The notes under the pieces are model-generated. The model worked only from the letters and a program-made list of their open reading frames with translations. It ran no database searches and had not been told where the DNA came from. Made by a program: the position numbers and the translations under genes. Of a stretch of DNA of 64,000 nucleotides, positions 26,514 through 39,408 are shown piece after piece (position 1 is the first letter of the stretch; the number at the start of each line of letters is the position of its first letter). Source of the stretch: Streptomyces filipinensis (GTDB lineage: Bacteria; Actinomycetota; Actinomycetes; Streptomycetales; Streptomycetaceae); assembly GCF_014649495.1 (NCBI RefSeq), contig NZ_BMTD01000020.1:1-64000 (forward strand). Direction: 5' to 3'.

Positions 26514-27727
26514 CCGGTGCCTCCGAGGGCCGCGAACGCCCGCTCGTGGGCGCGCCGCCGGCGCACGTCCCGCTGGAAGACCTCCCGCGCGACCTCGGTG
26601 AGCGTGCGGGCCGGCTCCCACAGGTCCAGGCGGCTGGCCTCCGCCACCGTCTTCGCCCAGTCCTGGGGGACGGGCGAGCCGAGCGCGCCCGCGAGGGCCC
26701 CGGCCATCGTGGCGATCGAGTCGCAGTCGCGGCCGTAGTTGACCGCGCCGAGGACGGCGTGCCGGTAGTCGCCGCCGGCGACCAGCAGCATGCCGAGGGC
26801 GACGGGCAGTTCCTCGACCGCGTGCAGCCGGGAGGGACGGCGGGCGGCGAGCGAGGGTGCGCGGTAGTCCGGGCCGACGGTGTCGTACGGGGCGACCGCC
26901 GCGCGCAGGGGCCGTAGCGCCGACTCGAAGTCCCGGTGCCGCGCGGCCACTTCGCAGACCTTCTCGATCGCCTCGCGCGTGCCGTCCTTCGCCAGGGACA
27001 GGCAGGCGCTGACGACCGACTCCGGTGTCGCGCCCGGGGCCGTGGCGGCGGCGACGGCCGCGGCCAGGACCCCGGCCGCCTCACGCCCGTACGACGACTG
27101 GTGCGCGCCGGCGATGTCCAGCGCCTCGGCGTAGGCGGCGGCCGGGTGGGCCGCGTTGACCAGACCGACGGGGGCCATGTACATCGCCGCGCCGCAGTTG
27201 ACGATGTTGCCGACGCCCGCCTCCCGGGGGTCGGCGTGACCGTAGGCGAGCCGGGTCACCAGCCACTTCTCGGCGAGGAAGAGGCGGTGCAGCGGCAGGG
27301 TCTCGGTCTCCAGTTCCGGGATCCAGCGCGGGTTCGTCATCAGGTCCGGGACCAGGTGGTCGGCGACGGCGTACGCGTCGAGGTGGTCGCGGACGCGGTC
27401 GTACACCCGGATGAGCGCGTGGGTCATCAGGGTGTCGTCGGTGACGTGGCCGTCGCCCTTGTGGTACGGGGCCAGGGGGCGGGCGGTGCGCCAGGCGGAG
27501 CCGTGCCAGGGGCCGACGACGCCGTGGACGCGGCCGCCGTGGCGCTCGGTGATCTGCTCCGGGCTGTAGCCCTCGACCGGGCCGCCGAGCGCGTCACCGA
27601 CGGCGGCTCCGACGAGGGCGCCGGTGATCCGTTCGGCGAGGCCGTGCGCGGGAGGCTCCGAGGGGGGCCGGTCGCTTTCTTCTTCTTCGAGTGCTTTGGA
27701 CTCCTTGGGCGTCATGCCCCGAATCAT
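26501..27727 (-). CDS. ADP-ribosylglycohydrolase-family protein B
   Basis: 408 residues with both metal sites of the family intact. TGALVGAAVGDALGGPVEGY begins near residue 35 (core GAAVGDALGGPVEG), VTDDTLMTHAL follows near 90, and NYGRDCDSIATMAGALAGALGS near 350 (core GRDCDSIATMAGAL) lies towards the C-terminus. Family members remove ADP-ribose from proteins or small molecules, or hydrolyse related N-glycosides. ATG 27727 overlaps the previous gene by 4 bp; ATG 27715 is possible. The N-terminus is acidic and disordered. Confidence 0.88.
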   Translation of the reverse strand: MIRGMTPKESKALEEEESDRPPSEPPAHGLAERITGALVGAAVGDALGGPVEGYSPEQITERHGGRVHGVVGPWHGSAWRTARPLAPYHKGDGHVTDDTLMTHALIRVYDRVRDHLDAYAVADHLVPDLMTNPRWIPELETETLPLHRLFLAEKWLVTRLAYGHADPREAGVGNIVNCGAAMYMAPVGLVNAAHPAAAYAEALDIAGAHQSSYGREAAGVLAAAVAAATAPGATPESVVSACLSLAKDGTREAIEKVCEVAARHRDFESALRPLRAAVAPYDTVGPDYRAPSLAARRPSRLHAVEELPVALGMLLVAGGDYRHAVLGAVNYGRDCDSIATMAGALAGALGSPVPQDWAKTVAEASRLDLWEPARTLTEVAREVFQRDVRRRRAHERAFAALGGTGCSD

Positions 27728-28842
27728 CCCCCTGGGCGGGCTGGTTGCGCGGCTTCCAGGAGTCCGGCGAGTTCCACCAGGTCGGTGCCGGCGAGGCGGG
27801 GCAGGGCACAGCCGGACAGGGTGCGGCAGGCGTCCCGCCAGGTCCGCGGGATGGCCGCGCCGCCGCCGAGGGCGCCGGTGAGGGCGCCCGCGAGGGCGGG
27901 GGCGGAGTCGGCGACCCGCGACAGGCAGGCGGCGGCGGGGACGGCCTCGGCGATCCGGCCGCCGGCCGCGGTGGCCAGGGCGAGGGCGACCGGGACGGTC
28001 TCGGCGGCGGCGATGCCGTAGCTGTAGACGTGGTCGACGATCTGGTGCTCCAGGAGCGGGACCAGCGCGAACGCGGACTCGCTGTCGGCGGCGAGGGCGA
28101 GTGCGTGGCGGGCGTTGCGGCCGATCTCCGTGTCGGCGGGGAGTTCGGTGAGCGCGGCGGTGACGCAGGTGTCCGTCGTGGCGTCGGCGAGGGCGAGGGC
28201 GAGGGCCGCGGCCATCGCGCGGGCGCCGTGCACCCCGTCGCCGTCCTGGGTGTAACGGGCGTCGAACTCGGCGAGGGCGGCGGCGCGTTCGGGGTCGCCG
28301 GGATGGGCCACGGCGAGCACGCAGGCGCGGACGCAGGCGGCGTCGTCGAAGTAGTGCGGGTTGTCGTGGCCCGTGGCGGGCGGGCGCAGGCCGGTGGCGA
28401 GGTTGCCGAGGCCGGCGCGGACCGAGATGCGGGCGCGCAGGGGGAGTACGGCGGACTCCACCTCGGGCGCGCGGTCCGCCGCCGCGGCGACTTCGGCGGC
28501 CACGGCGGTCCAGGTGAGGTCGATGGCGGCGCGGGTACGGCGCTCTCGGCTGAGGTCGCCGAGGACGTCGTCGTCGCCCGCGCGCAGCACCGCCTCCGCG
28601 GCGAAGGCCGCCCACTCGGCGTCGTCGGAGGGGCCGAGGCGGAGGGGTTCGGGGGGCTGGTTGAGGGCGATCGGTACCGGGAGGGTGGTGGTGGCGTTCT
28701 GCTCGGCGAAGGTGTCCAGCTCGCGGGTGAGGCGCCGGGTCCACTCGGGCATGCGGGCGGCGCGGTGGCGCGCGGCGGGCCAGCCGGCGGCGTCGCCTGC
28801 GGCGAGGCCGAGCAGGAGGCCCTCGATGCGGTGTCGTGTCAT
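27724..28842 (-). CDS. ADP-ribosylglycohydrolase-family protein C, degenerate metal site
   Basis: 372 residues. The family start IEGLLLGLAAGDAAGW is present at residues 6-21 and an SDDAEW motif sits near 72. The second metal site, normally GxDxDT, reads SRVADS near 318, so the first aspartate is replaced by valine. LAGALTGALGGG follows as expected. It may bind a single metal, act on a different bond, or serve as a partner of its active neighbours. It overlaps neighbours by 4 bp on both sides (ATGA). Confidence 0.8.
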   Translation of the reverse strand: MTRHRIEGLLLGLAAGDAAGWPAARHRAARMPEWTRRLTRELDTFAEQNATTTLPVPIALNQPPEPLRLGPSDDAEWAAFAAEAVLRAGDDDVLGDLSRERRTRAAIDLTWTAVAAEVAAAADRAPEVESAVLPLRARISVRAGLGNLATGLRPPATGHDNPHYFDDAACVRACVLAVAHPGDPERAAALAEFDARYTQDGDGVHGARAMAAALALALADATTDTCVTAALTELPADTEIGRNARHALALAADSESAFALVPLLEHQIVDHVYSYGIAAAETVPVALALATAAGGRIAEAVPAAACLSRVADSAPALAGALTGALGGGAAIPRTWRDACRTLSGCALPRLAGTDLVELAGLLEAAQPARPGG

Positions 28843-31043
28843 GGCCTGCCCTCACTGTCCTGCTGCCCGGCGTTCCCGGCCCCGACCAGCGGGCTCCGCC
28901 TCCTGAACCCCCTTCTGCCCGCCGGGCCGTCCGACTCGTCCGGCTGGGGGGCGGGCGCGGCCGGGAGGGACGGGGCCGGACCGGCCGGCCGGCACCCCGC
29001 GCCCCACCCGGCCCCCGAAGCGACCTCCTGCGCAGCAGCCCCCATCGCCTCCGGAGACAGCGCCGGCACCTGCGCCGACGGCGGCCCTGGCAGAGCCGCC
29101 CGCGTCTCTTCGTCGTGTGGTGGTGCCGGTGCCGGCGTGTGTTCTGGTGGCGGCCCTGTGAGAGCCGCTGGCGTCTGTTCGTCGTGCGTTCCCAATGGAG
29201 CGGGGGTGGCGGCTCCGGGTGGCGGTGCCGGTAGAGCAGCCCGCGCCCCTTCCGGAGGCAGCCCCGGCAGAGCGGGCACCGCCGCTTCCGGAGATCGCTC
29301 CCCTTGCGTCCCTTCCGTCGGTGTCGTCGGGAGAGCCGCCCCCACCCCTTCCGGTGGCAGCCCTGGTGGAGCAGGCAGCGCTCCTTCCTGAGGCAGCTCC
29401 GGAGGAGCAGATCGCGCCTCCCCCAGGGGCAGCCCTGGGGGAGCAGATGGCGCTCCTTCCCGGGGCAGCTCCGGGGGAGCAGGCCGCGTCTCTTCGCCGC
29501 GCGACCCCCGTGGAGCAGCTTCCGTCCCTTCCGGTGGCGGTCCGGGGAGAGACGCCCGCGTCTCTGCCTGGGGCAGCCCTTCGGGTGGCGGTGCCGGTGC
29601 CTGGGCTCGCGTCTCTTCCGGTGGCATCCCCAGCGCAGCCGTCCGTGTCTTTGCCCCGTGCAGCCTCGCGGGAGCGGCCCCCGCCTGTTCCCCGTGCAGC
29701 CTTGCCGGAGCCGCCACCGGCTCTTCGCCGTGCAGCCTTGCCGGAGCGGCCCCCGCCTGTTCCCCGTGCAGCCTTGCCGGAGCGGCCCCCGCCTGTTCCC
29801 CGTGCAGCCTTGCCGGAGCCGGCACTGGCTCTTCGCCGTGCAGCCTTGCCGGAGCGGCCCCCGCCTGTTCCCCGTGCAGCCTTGCCGGAGCCGCCACCGG
29901 CTCTTCCCCGTGCAGCCTTGCCGGAGCCGCCACCGGCTTTTCCCCGGGCGCAGCCGGAAGTGCGTCGGTGCCGTTCCGTGGTGGGGCCGGCAGTGGGGTG
30001 TCCGGCGGTGAAGTCGGGAGGGTTGCTCCCGCCCCCCACCTGCCGACCTCGCCCGGTACCAGGAGTTCCGCCACGTCCAGGACGTGGTGGCCGGCCATGG
30101 AGGGGAGGCAGCGGCCGCGGGCCGGGCCGATGGGGGTGGCCCAGTGGGGCGGGATCGCCGTGATGCCGTGGGTCGCGCCGGACAGGGCGCCGGCCACCGC
30201 CGCCGTCGTGTCCGCGTCGCGGCCCATGTTGACGGCTGTCAGGACGGCCTGTACGAAGTCGCCGTCGGCCGCCGCGTAGGCGCCGAAGGCGAGGGCGACC
30301 GCCTCGGGGGCCAGATCGGTCCAGGGATAGCCGCCGATCACGACCGCCGAGCGGACCGCGCGTTCCCCGCGATGGGCCACGGCCACCGCGCGCCGCAGCG
30401 AGCGCGCCGTCCAGGAGTCGTCGGGGACGACGGCGAGGGCCGCGGCGATCACCACCGGAACCGGCGCGCCCGTCATCGCCGCCGCCACCCCTGCCGCCAC
30501 CGCCTGGCCGCCGTAGATGCCCTCGCCCTCATGGCTGACCGAGCCGTCGATCGCCGCCAGGCGGGCCGCTTCGGCGGGACGCCCGGCCGCGAAGACGCCG
30601 AAGGGGGCCGCTCGCATGGCCAGGCCGTCGCTCCAGGCGTGCCGGTGCTGGGCCGAGATGGGGGCCGCGAGTCCGCGGCGCAGGTTCTCCAGGGTGCCGC
30701 GCTCGCTGAAGCCCGCGCCCCGGAAGGGGCCCTCGGCGCGGTCGGCGATCCACTGGTGCCAGGCCGCCTCCACATGGGCGGGGGTGAGCGCCGAACCGTG
30801 CCGGGCCAGGAGCAGGCCGGAGAAGATCGCGTACTCGGTGTCGTCGGTACCGCAGGGCTGGTCCGACACGTATCCCGTGATGCGGCCCCAGCGGGCGCGG
30901 ATCTCGGACGGCTTGAGATTCTCCGCGGGTGCGCCCAGCGCGTCTCCGACGGCCAGGCCGAGCAGCGCGCCACGGGCCCGTTCGCGCGGTCCGGCGGCGC
31001 CGTCGGGCGCCGGGAGCGGGGGAGTGCGGGCGATCGACGCCAT
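28839..31043 (-). CDS. ADP-ribosylglycohydrolase-family protein D with long repeat tail
   Basis: 734 residues. A complete hydrolase domain occupies residues ~20-335: RARGALLGLAVGDALGAPAE at 22-41 (core GLAVGDALG), CGTDDTEYAIF at 64-74, and NMGRDADTTAAVAGAL at 272-287. The remaining ~390 residues are a Pro/Ala/Glu-rich tail. It has eight 12-residue repeats of PARLHGEE/QxxxA type at ~367-462, then looser PGLPPEGxxxA repeats, then a basic end. It is the first gene of the seven-gene operon. The tail looks disordered and could be extended or linker-like; its open frame is continuous. Confidence 0.88.
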   Translation of the reverse strand: MASIARTPPLPAPDGAAGPRERARGALLGLAVGDALGAPAENLKPSEIRARWGRITGYVSDQPCGTDDTEYAIFSGLLLARHGSALTPAHVEAAWHQWIADRAEGPFRGAGFSERGTLENLRRGLAAPISAQHRHAWSDGLAMRAAPFGVFAAGRPAEAARLAAIDGSVSHEGEGIYGGQAVAAGVAAAMTGAPVPVVIAAALAVVPDDSWTARSLRRAVAVAHRGERAVRSAVVIGGYPWTDLAPEAVALAFGAYAAADGDFVQAVLTAVNMGRDADTTAAVAGALSGATHGITAIPPHWATPIGPARGRCLPSMAGHHVLDVAELLVPGEVGRWGAGATLPTSPPDTPLPAPPRNGTDALPAAPGEKPVAAPARLHGEEPVAAPARLHGEQAGAAPARLHGEEPVPAPARLHGEQAGAAPARLHGEQAGAAPARLHGEEPVAAPARLHGEQAGAAPARLHGAKTRTAALGMPPEETRAQAPAPPPEGLPQAETRASLPGPPPEGTEAAPRGSRGEETRPAPPELPREGAPSAPPGLPLGEARSAPPELPQEGALPAPPGLPPEGVGAALPTTPTEGTQGERSPEAAVPALPGLPPEGARAALPAPPPGAATPAPLGTHDEQTPAALTGPPPEHTPAPAPPHDEETRAALPGPPSAQVPALSPEAMGAAAQEVASGAGWGAGCRPAGPAPSLPAAPAPQPDESDGPAGRRGFRRRSPLVGAGNAGQQDSEGRP
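29658..29945. repeat. eight 36-bp tandem repeats in the hydrolase D tail
   Basis: GTGCAG marks each unit at 29658, 29694, 29730, 29766, 29802, 29838, 29874 and 29910, an exact 36-bp period. Two unit versions (ending GEQAGAA or GEEPVAA/GEEPVPA) are interspersed. The period preserves the reading frame, so copy number can change without disrupting the protein. Confidence 0.95.
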
Positions 31044-31196
31044 GGGCGGCCTCCTTCAGCGGGACCACGTGACCCTTTGCGGATGTGTCCCACGACGTGC
31101 GCCCGCGCGAGCCTCCGCACGGCCGGAGTCACCCGCTCGGCATCTGAGCGTGGCTTTGCACGGATGAGCGAAAGAGGGGTCCGGAGGGGCAAAGGT

Positions 31197-31215
31197 GCAG
31201 GTTAGCCCAGCCTTT
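31197..31215. promoter_or_regulatory. weak second iron-box-like site
   Basis: The segment matches the remembered 19-bp actinobacterial iron-box consensus (TTAGGTTAGGCTAACCTAA) at 12 positions, including AGGTTAG. It lies 101 bp before the VIT/CCC1 gene and could serve either divergent promoter. Confidence 0.3.
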
Positions 31216-31283
31216 CCTTGCTGGCGGGAGCGGAAGATTGGGCGTAGGTTCAGAGTTGTCGAAAAGTAGAACTCGTCCAAAAG

Positions 31284-31302
31284 TTAGCTTTGGCTAAGCT
31301 AT
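31284..31302 (+). promoter_or_regulatory. iron-box-like operator (DmdR/IdeR type)
   Basis: TTAGCTTTGGCTAAGCTAT matches the remembered actinobacterial iron-box consensus at 15 of 19 positions. It contains a perfect TAGCTT-N5-AAGCTA dyad and ends 13 bp before the start of an iron-transporter-family gene. Confidence 0.6.
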
Positions 31303-31315
31303 CCCGGGGGTCCCC

Positions 31316-32047
31316 ATGGCTGTCATCGAAACGCAGGCCGCGCTGCACGAGGCGCACCGCGACAACCACACCCACCGCGACGTCAACGGCGGCTGGCTGC
31401 GCCCCGCGGTCTTCGGTGCCATGGACGGCCTGGTCTCCAACCTCGCCCTGATGACCGGTGTGGCCGGCGGGTCCGTGAGCCAGCAGACCATTGTCATCAC
31501 CGGGCTCGCGGGGCTCGCCGCCGGTGCCTTCTCCATGGCGGCCGGTGAGTACACCTCGGTCGCCTCGCAGCGCGAGCTGGTCGAGGCCGAGCTGGATGTC
31601 GAGCGCCGTGAGCTGCGCAAGCACCCGCAGGACGAGCAGGACGAGCTGGCCGCGCTGTATGTCGCCCGCGGTGTGGAGCCCGACCTGGCCCGGGAGGTCG
31701 CCCGCCAGCTGTCCGAGGATCCCGAGCAGGCCCTGGAGATCCACGCCCGGGAGGAGCTGGGCATCGACCCCGGTGACCTGCCCTCGCCGCTGGTCGCCGC
31801 CGTCTCCTCCTTCGGGTCCTTCGCCCTCGGCGCCCTGCTGCCCGTACTGCCGTTCCTGCTCGGCGCGACCACGCTGTGGCCCGCCGTGCTGCTCGCTCTC
31901 GCCGGGCTCTTCGGCTGCGGTGCCGTGGTGGCCAAGGTGACCGCACGGAGCTGGTGGTACAGCGGCCTCAGGCAGCTCGCGCTGGGCGGTGCCGCGGCCG
32001 GTGTGACGTACGCCCTGGGCAGCCTGTTCGGAACGGCCGTAGGATAG
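31316..32047 (+). CDS. VIT1/CCC1-family iron/manganese transporter
   Basis: A 243-residue membrane protein of the vacuolar iron transporter family. HRDVNGGWLRPAVFGAMDGLVSNLAL near residues 19-44 (core FGAMDGLVSNLAL) and AGAFSMAAGEYTSVASQRELVEAE near 65-88 (core AAGEYTSVASQRE) are diagnostic. A Glu-rich cytosolic helical domain at ~80-155 would bind metal, followed by three more membrane helices. Such proteins export or sequester Fe(II)/Mn(II). The iron-box-like site overlapping its promoter supports iron control. Confidence 0.92.
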   Translation: MAVIETQAALHEAHRDNHTHRDVNGGWLRPAVFGAMDGLVSNLALMTGVAGGSVSQQTIVITGLAGLAAGAFSMAAGEYTSVASQRELVEAELDVERRELRKHPQDEQDELAALYVARGVEPDLAREVARQLSEDPEQALEIHAREELGIDPGDLPSPLVAAVSSFGSFALGALLPVLPFLLGATTLWPAVLLALAGLFGCGAVVAKVTARSWWYSGLRQLALGGAAAGVTYALGSLFGTAVG

Positions 32048-32261
32048 CGGCGCCGGTACTTATGCATCGGGCCGCATAAATAGCCGTTACTCGCTGGTTT
32101 CAGGCGCGTGACCACCGGGCATGAGCCGTAAGCGCCGTAGGCAATGACGCCTGCCGCACACTTGTGGGGAGAGTGAAGACGCTCGCCCCGCCCCTTCGGG
32201 CCGCCGGACGCCGATCCGACCGATCTTGTCGACGACGGTCCCCCTCGTACGTTCAGCGCCG

Positions 32262-32367
32262 CCCCGCGCGGCACCCGCCGCCCGCGAGCGGCACCCCGCC
32301 GCGTACCGCGCGGCACCCCCGCCGCCCTGTGTGGCACCCCGCCGCGGACCGTGCGGCACCGCTGCCA
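32262..32367. repeat. imperfect GCGGCACCCCGCCGC repeats
   Basis: About five copies of a GCGGCACCC(C)GCCGC-type word recur every 20-26 bp. They could form alternative hairpins in a gltB leader transcript or be simple-sequence drift. No frame is maintained, so they are not coding. Confidence 0.55.
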
Positions 32368-32429
32368 CGGACCCCGTGGCGTCCGCATGCTGGAACGGGG
32401 TATCCGCTTCCCGGGAACCGCTCCATCAT

Positions 32430-32445
32430 GTAACCTGCACGAAAT
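32430..32445 (+). promoter_or_regulatory. GlnR-like binding site upstream of gltB
   Basis: GTAAC-N6-GAAAT matches the half-box pattern of the Streptomyces nitrogen regulator GlnR (gTnAc-n6-GaAAc). It lies 75 bp before the gltB start. Only one a/b pair is seen, where well-studied targets usually have two. Confidence 0.5.
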
Positions 32446-32520
32446 TTAGCCACTTTCGCAGAGGGCCAACGTCGTCCCTCGGCACCTGCCACATGCCTCA
32501 TGACGACGACGGGAGAGCCG

Positions 32521-37105
<4,585 letters not shown>

Positions 37106-37113
<8 letters not shown>

Positions 37114-38569
37114 CCCGAAGGGCTTCCTGAACCACGGCCGCGAGGTCGCCCAGACCCGTCCTGTCGGTGAGCGCGTCAAGGACTGGAACGAGGTCTACGT
37201 CCCCGGCTCCCTGCTGCCGATCATCAGCAAGCAGGCCAGCCGGTGCATGGACTGCGGCATCCCGTTCTGCCACAACGGCTGTCCGCTGGGGAACCTGATC
37301 CCCGAGTGGAACGACTACGCCTACCGCGAGGACTGGGCCGCCGCCCAGGAGCGGCTGCACGCGACCAACAACTTCCCGGAGTTCACCGGTCGCCTCTGCC
37401 CGGCCCCCTGCGAGTCGGCGTGCGTGCTGGGCATCAACCAGCCGCCGGTCACCATCAAGAACGTCGAGGTCTCGATCATCGACAAGGCGTGGGAGACCGG
37501 GGACGTCACCCCGCAGATCCCCGAGCGCCTGTCCGGCAAGACGGTCGCGGTCATCGGCTCGGGCCCGGCGGGTCTCGCCGCCGCCCAGCAGCTGACCCGG
37601 GCCGGCCACACGGTCGCCGTCTACGAGCGCGCGGACCGCATCGGAGGCCTCCTCCGGTACGGCATCCCCGAGTTCAAGATGGAGAAGCGGCACATCAACC
37701 GCCGTATCGAGCAGATGCGCGCGGAGGGCACCCGCTTCCGCACCGGCGTCGAGATCGGCCGCGATCTGGGCGCCCGCGACCTGAAGAAGCGCTACGACGC
37801 GATCGTCATCGCCGCCGGTGCCACCACCGCGCGCGACCTGCCGGTGCCGGGCCGCGAGCTCAAGGGCATCTACCAGGCGATGGAGTACCTGCCGCTGGCC
37901 AACAAGGTCCAGGAGGGCGACTACGTGGCGCCCCCGATCTCGGCCGAGGGCAAGCACGTCGTCGTCATCGGCGGCGGTGACACCGGCGCGGACTGCGTGG
38001 GCACCGCCCACCGGCAGGGCGCGGCCTCCGTCACCCAGCTGGAGATCATGCCTCGCCCGAACGACGAGCGGCACGCGATCAACCAGCCCTGGCCGACCTT
38101 CCCGATCCTGTACAAGGTCACCTCGGCCCACGAGGAGGGCGGCGAGCGGATCTACTCCGCCTCCACCACCCACTTCGAGGGCGACGAGGACGGCAACGTG
38201 CAGTGGCTGCACCTGGCCGAAGTGGAGTTCGTCGAGGGCAAGCTGACCTCCAAGCCGGGCACCGAGCGCAAGATCCCGGCCCAGCTGGTCACCCTCGCCA
38301 TGGGCTTCACCGGCACCGACCGGGAGAACGGCCTGGTGGAGCAGTTCGCCCTGGACCTCGACGAACGCGGTAACATCGCCCGCGACGCCGACTTCCAGAC
38401 CAACGTGCCGGGTGTGTTCGTCGCCGGTGACGCCGGCCGCGGCCAGTCCCTCATCGTGTGGGCGATCGCGGAGGGCCGCTCGGCCGCCCGCGGTGTCGAC
38501 CGGTTCCTGACCGGTGCCAGCGACCTGCCGGCCCCGATCCGCCCGACGGACCGCGCCCTGGCGGTCTGA
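37106..38569 (+). CDS. gltD: glutamate synthase small subunit
   Basis: A 487-residue FAD/NADPH subunit that passes electrons to GltB. The N-terminal 4Fe-4S cysteines are visible in CMDCGIPFCHNGCPLGN near residue 46 and CPAPCESAC near 98. The FAD motif GSGPAGLAAAQQL lies near 151, the NADPH motif GGGDTGADC near 291, and the closing FAD block GVFVAGDAGRGQSL near 433. It overlaps gltB by 8 bp. A hairpin follows. Confidence 0.97.
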
Positions 38570-38611
38570 CGGCACCCGAGAACGTCCCGTACAACGGCGT
38601 ACGGAACACTG

Positions 38612-38654
38612 ACGACGCCTGCCCCGTCCCCGACCGGACCCGGGCAGGCGTCGT
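38612..38654 (+). terminator. gltBD terminator
   Basis: A perfect 13-bp stem (38612-38624 with 38642-38654) begins 42 bp after gltD. Confidence 0.75.
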
Positions 38655-38681
38655 TGCATGTCCGCACGTCGAGGGGGAGCC

Positions 38682-39407
38682 ATGGCCGCGATCAGTCTGC
38701 GCAAGGTGGAGGAGAGCGCGCCCGCGCTCGTCGGCGCCTACAGGTCGGCCGGGGTGTCGCTCACCAAGCACGGCCTGGACGGCCTGCGTGCCGCGGTCTA
38801 CCTGGTGGTCGACTACTCCGGCTCGATGAAGCCCTACTACCAGGACGGCAGCGTGCAGACGCTCGCCGACCGGGTGCTGGGCCTGGCCGCGCATCTGGAC
38901 GACGACGGCCGGGTGCCGGTGGTGTTCTTCTCCACGGACGTCGACGCGGTCACCGCCATCGCCCTCGACCGGCACCAGGGCAGCGTCGAGCGCATCGTGG
39001 CCGGGCTCGGACACATGGGCAGGACCAGCTATCACCTGGCGATGGACGCCGTCATCGACCACTACCTGGACAGCGGTGCCACCGATCCGGCCCTGGTCGT
39101 GTTCCAGACCGACGGCGGCCCGATCAACAAGCTCGCCGCCGAGCGCTATCTGTGCAAGGCGGCCAGGCTGCCGCTGTTCTGGCAGTTCGTCGGCTTCGGC
39201 GACCCCGGCAGCCGGCAGTTCGAGTTCCTGCGGAAGCTGGACGAGCTGGCCGTACCGGGCAGGCGGATCCTCGACAACGCGGGTTTCTTCCACGCCGGCC
39301 AGGACCCGCGGCGCGTCTGCGACGCCGAGCTGTACGACCGGCTCGTCGGCGAGTTCCCCCAGTGGCTGGCGGCCGCACGCGCCGCGGGCATCGTACGGCC
39401 GGCCTGA
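38682..39407 (+). CDS. TerF-like von Willebrand factor A protein
   Basis: A 241-residue, single-domain vWA protein. The metal-ion-dependent adhesion site is intact: DYSGS near residue 47, a Thr in GRTSYHLAMDA near 116, and QTDGG near 144. The overall shape matches the vWA_TerF family that accompanies TerD/tellurium-resistance proteins, though no ter genes are nearby. A GAGGGGGAG ribosome site supports ATG 38682. Its stop lies next to the convergent acyl-CoA dehydrogenase gene. Role unknown. Confidence 0.85.
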   Translation: MAAISLRKVEESAPALVGAYRSAGVSLTKHGLDGLRAAVYLVVDYSGSMKPYYQDGSVQTLADRVLGLAAHLDDDGRVPVVFFSTDVDAVTAIALDRHQGSVERIVAGLGHMGRTSYHLAMDAVIDHYLDSGATDPALVVFQTDGGPINKLAAERYLCKAARLPLFWQFVGFGDPGSRQFEFLRKLDELAVPGRRILDNAGFFHAGQDPRRVCDAELYDRLVGEFPQWLAAARAAGIVRPA

Positions 39408-39408
39408 G

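Larger units (their letters stand above)
32048..32520 (+). other. 473-bp intergenic region upstream of gltB
   Basis: No gene is supported here. It contains the 3' flank of the iron transporter, an imperfect GC-rich tandem repeat at 32262-32367, and an AT-richer promoter-like stretch at 32425-32460 carrying a GlnR-like site. GGGAG at 32511 is the ribosome site for gltB. The length suggests a long untranslated leader or complex control of gltBD. Confidence 0.6.

Noticed and set aside
29658..29945. Possible CRISPR array because of ~36-bp repeats
   Set aside because: Units are directly adjacent with no spacers and keep a reading frame within a gene; no cas genes are near.
29195..30163. Plus-strand frame opposite the hydrolase D tail
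   Set aside because: The repeats are a multiple of three, so several frames stay open. The complementary strand continues a complete hydrolase domain, making it the coding one.
38682..39407. Tellurium-resistance (ter) locus
   Set aside because: The vWA protein is TerF-like, but no TerB/C/D/E genes are adjacent.
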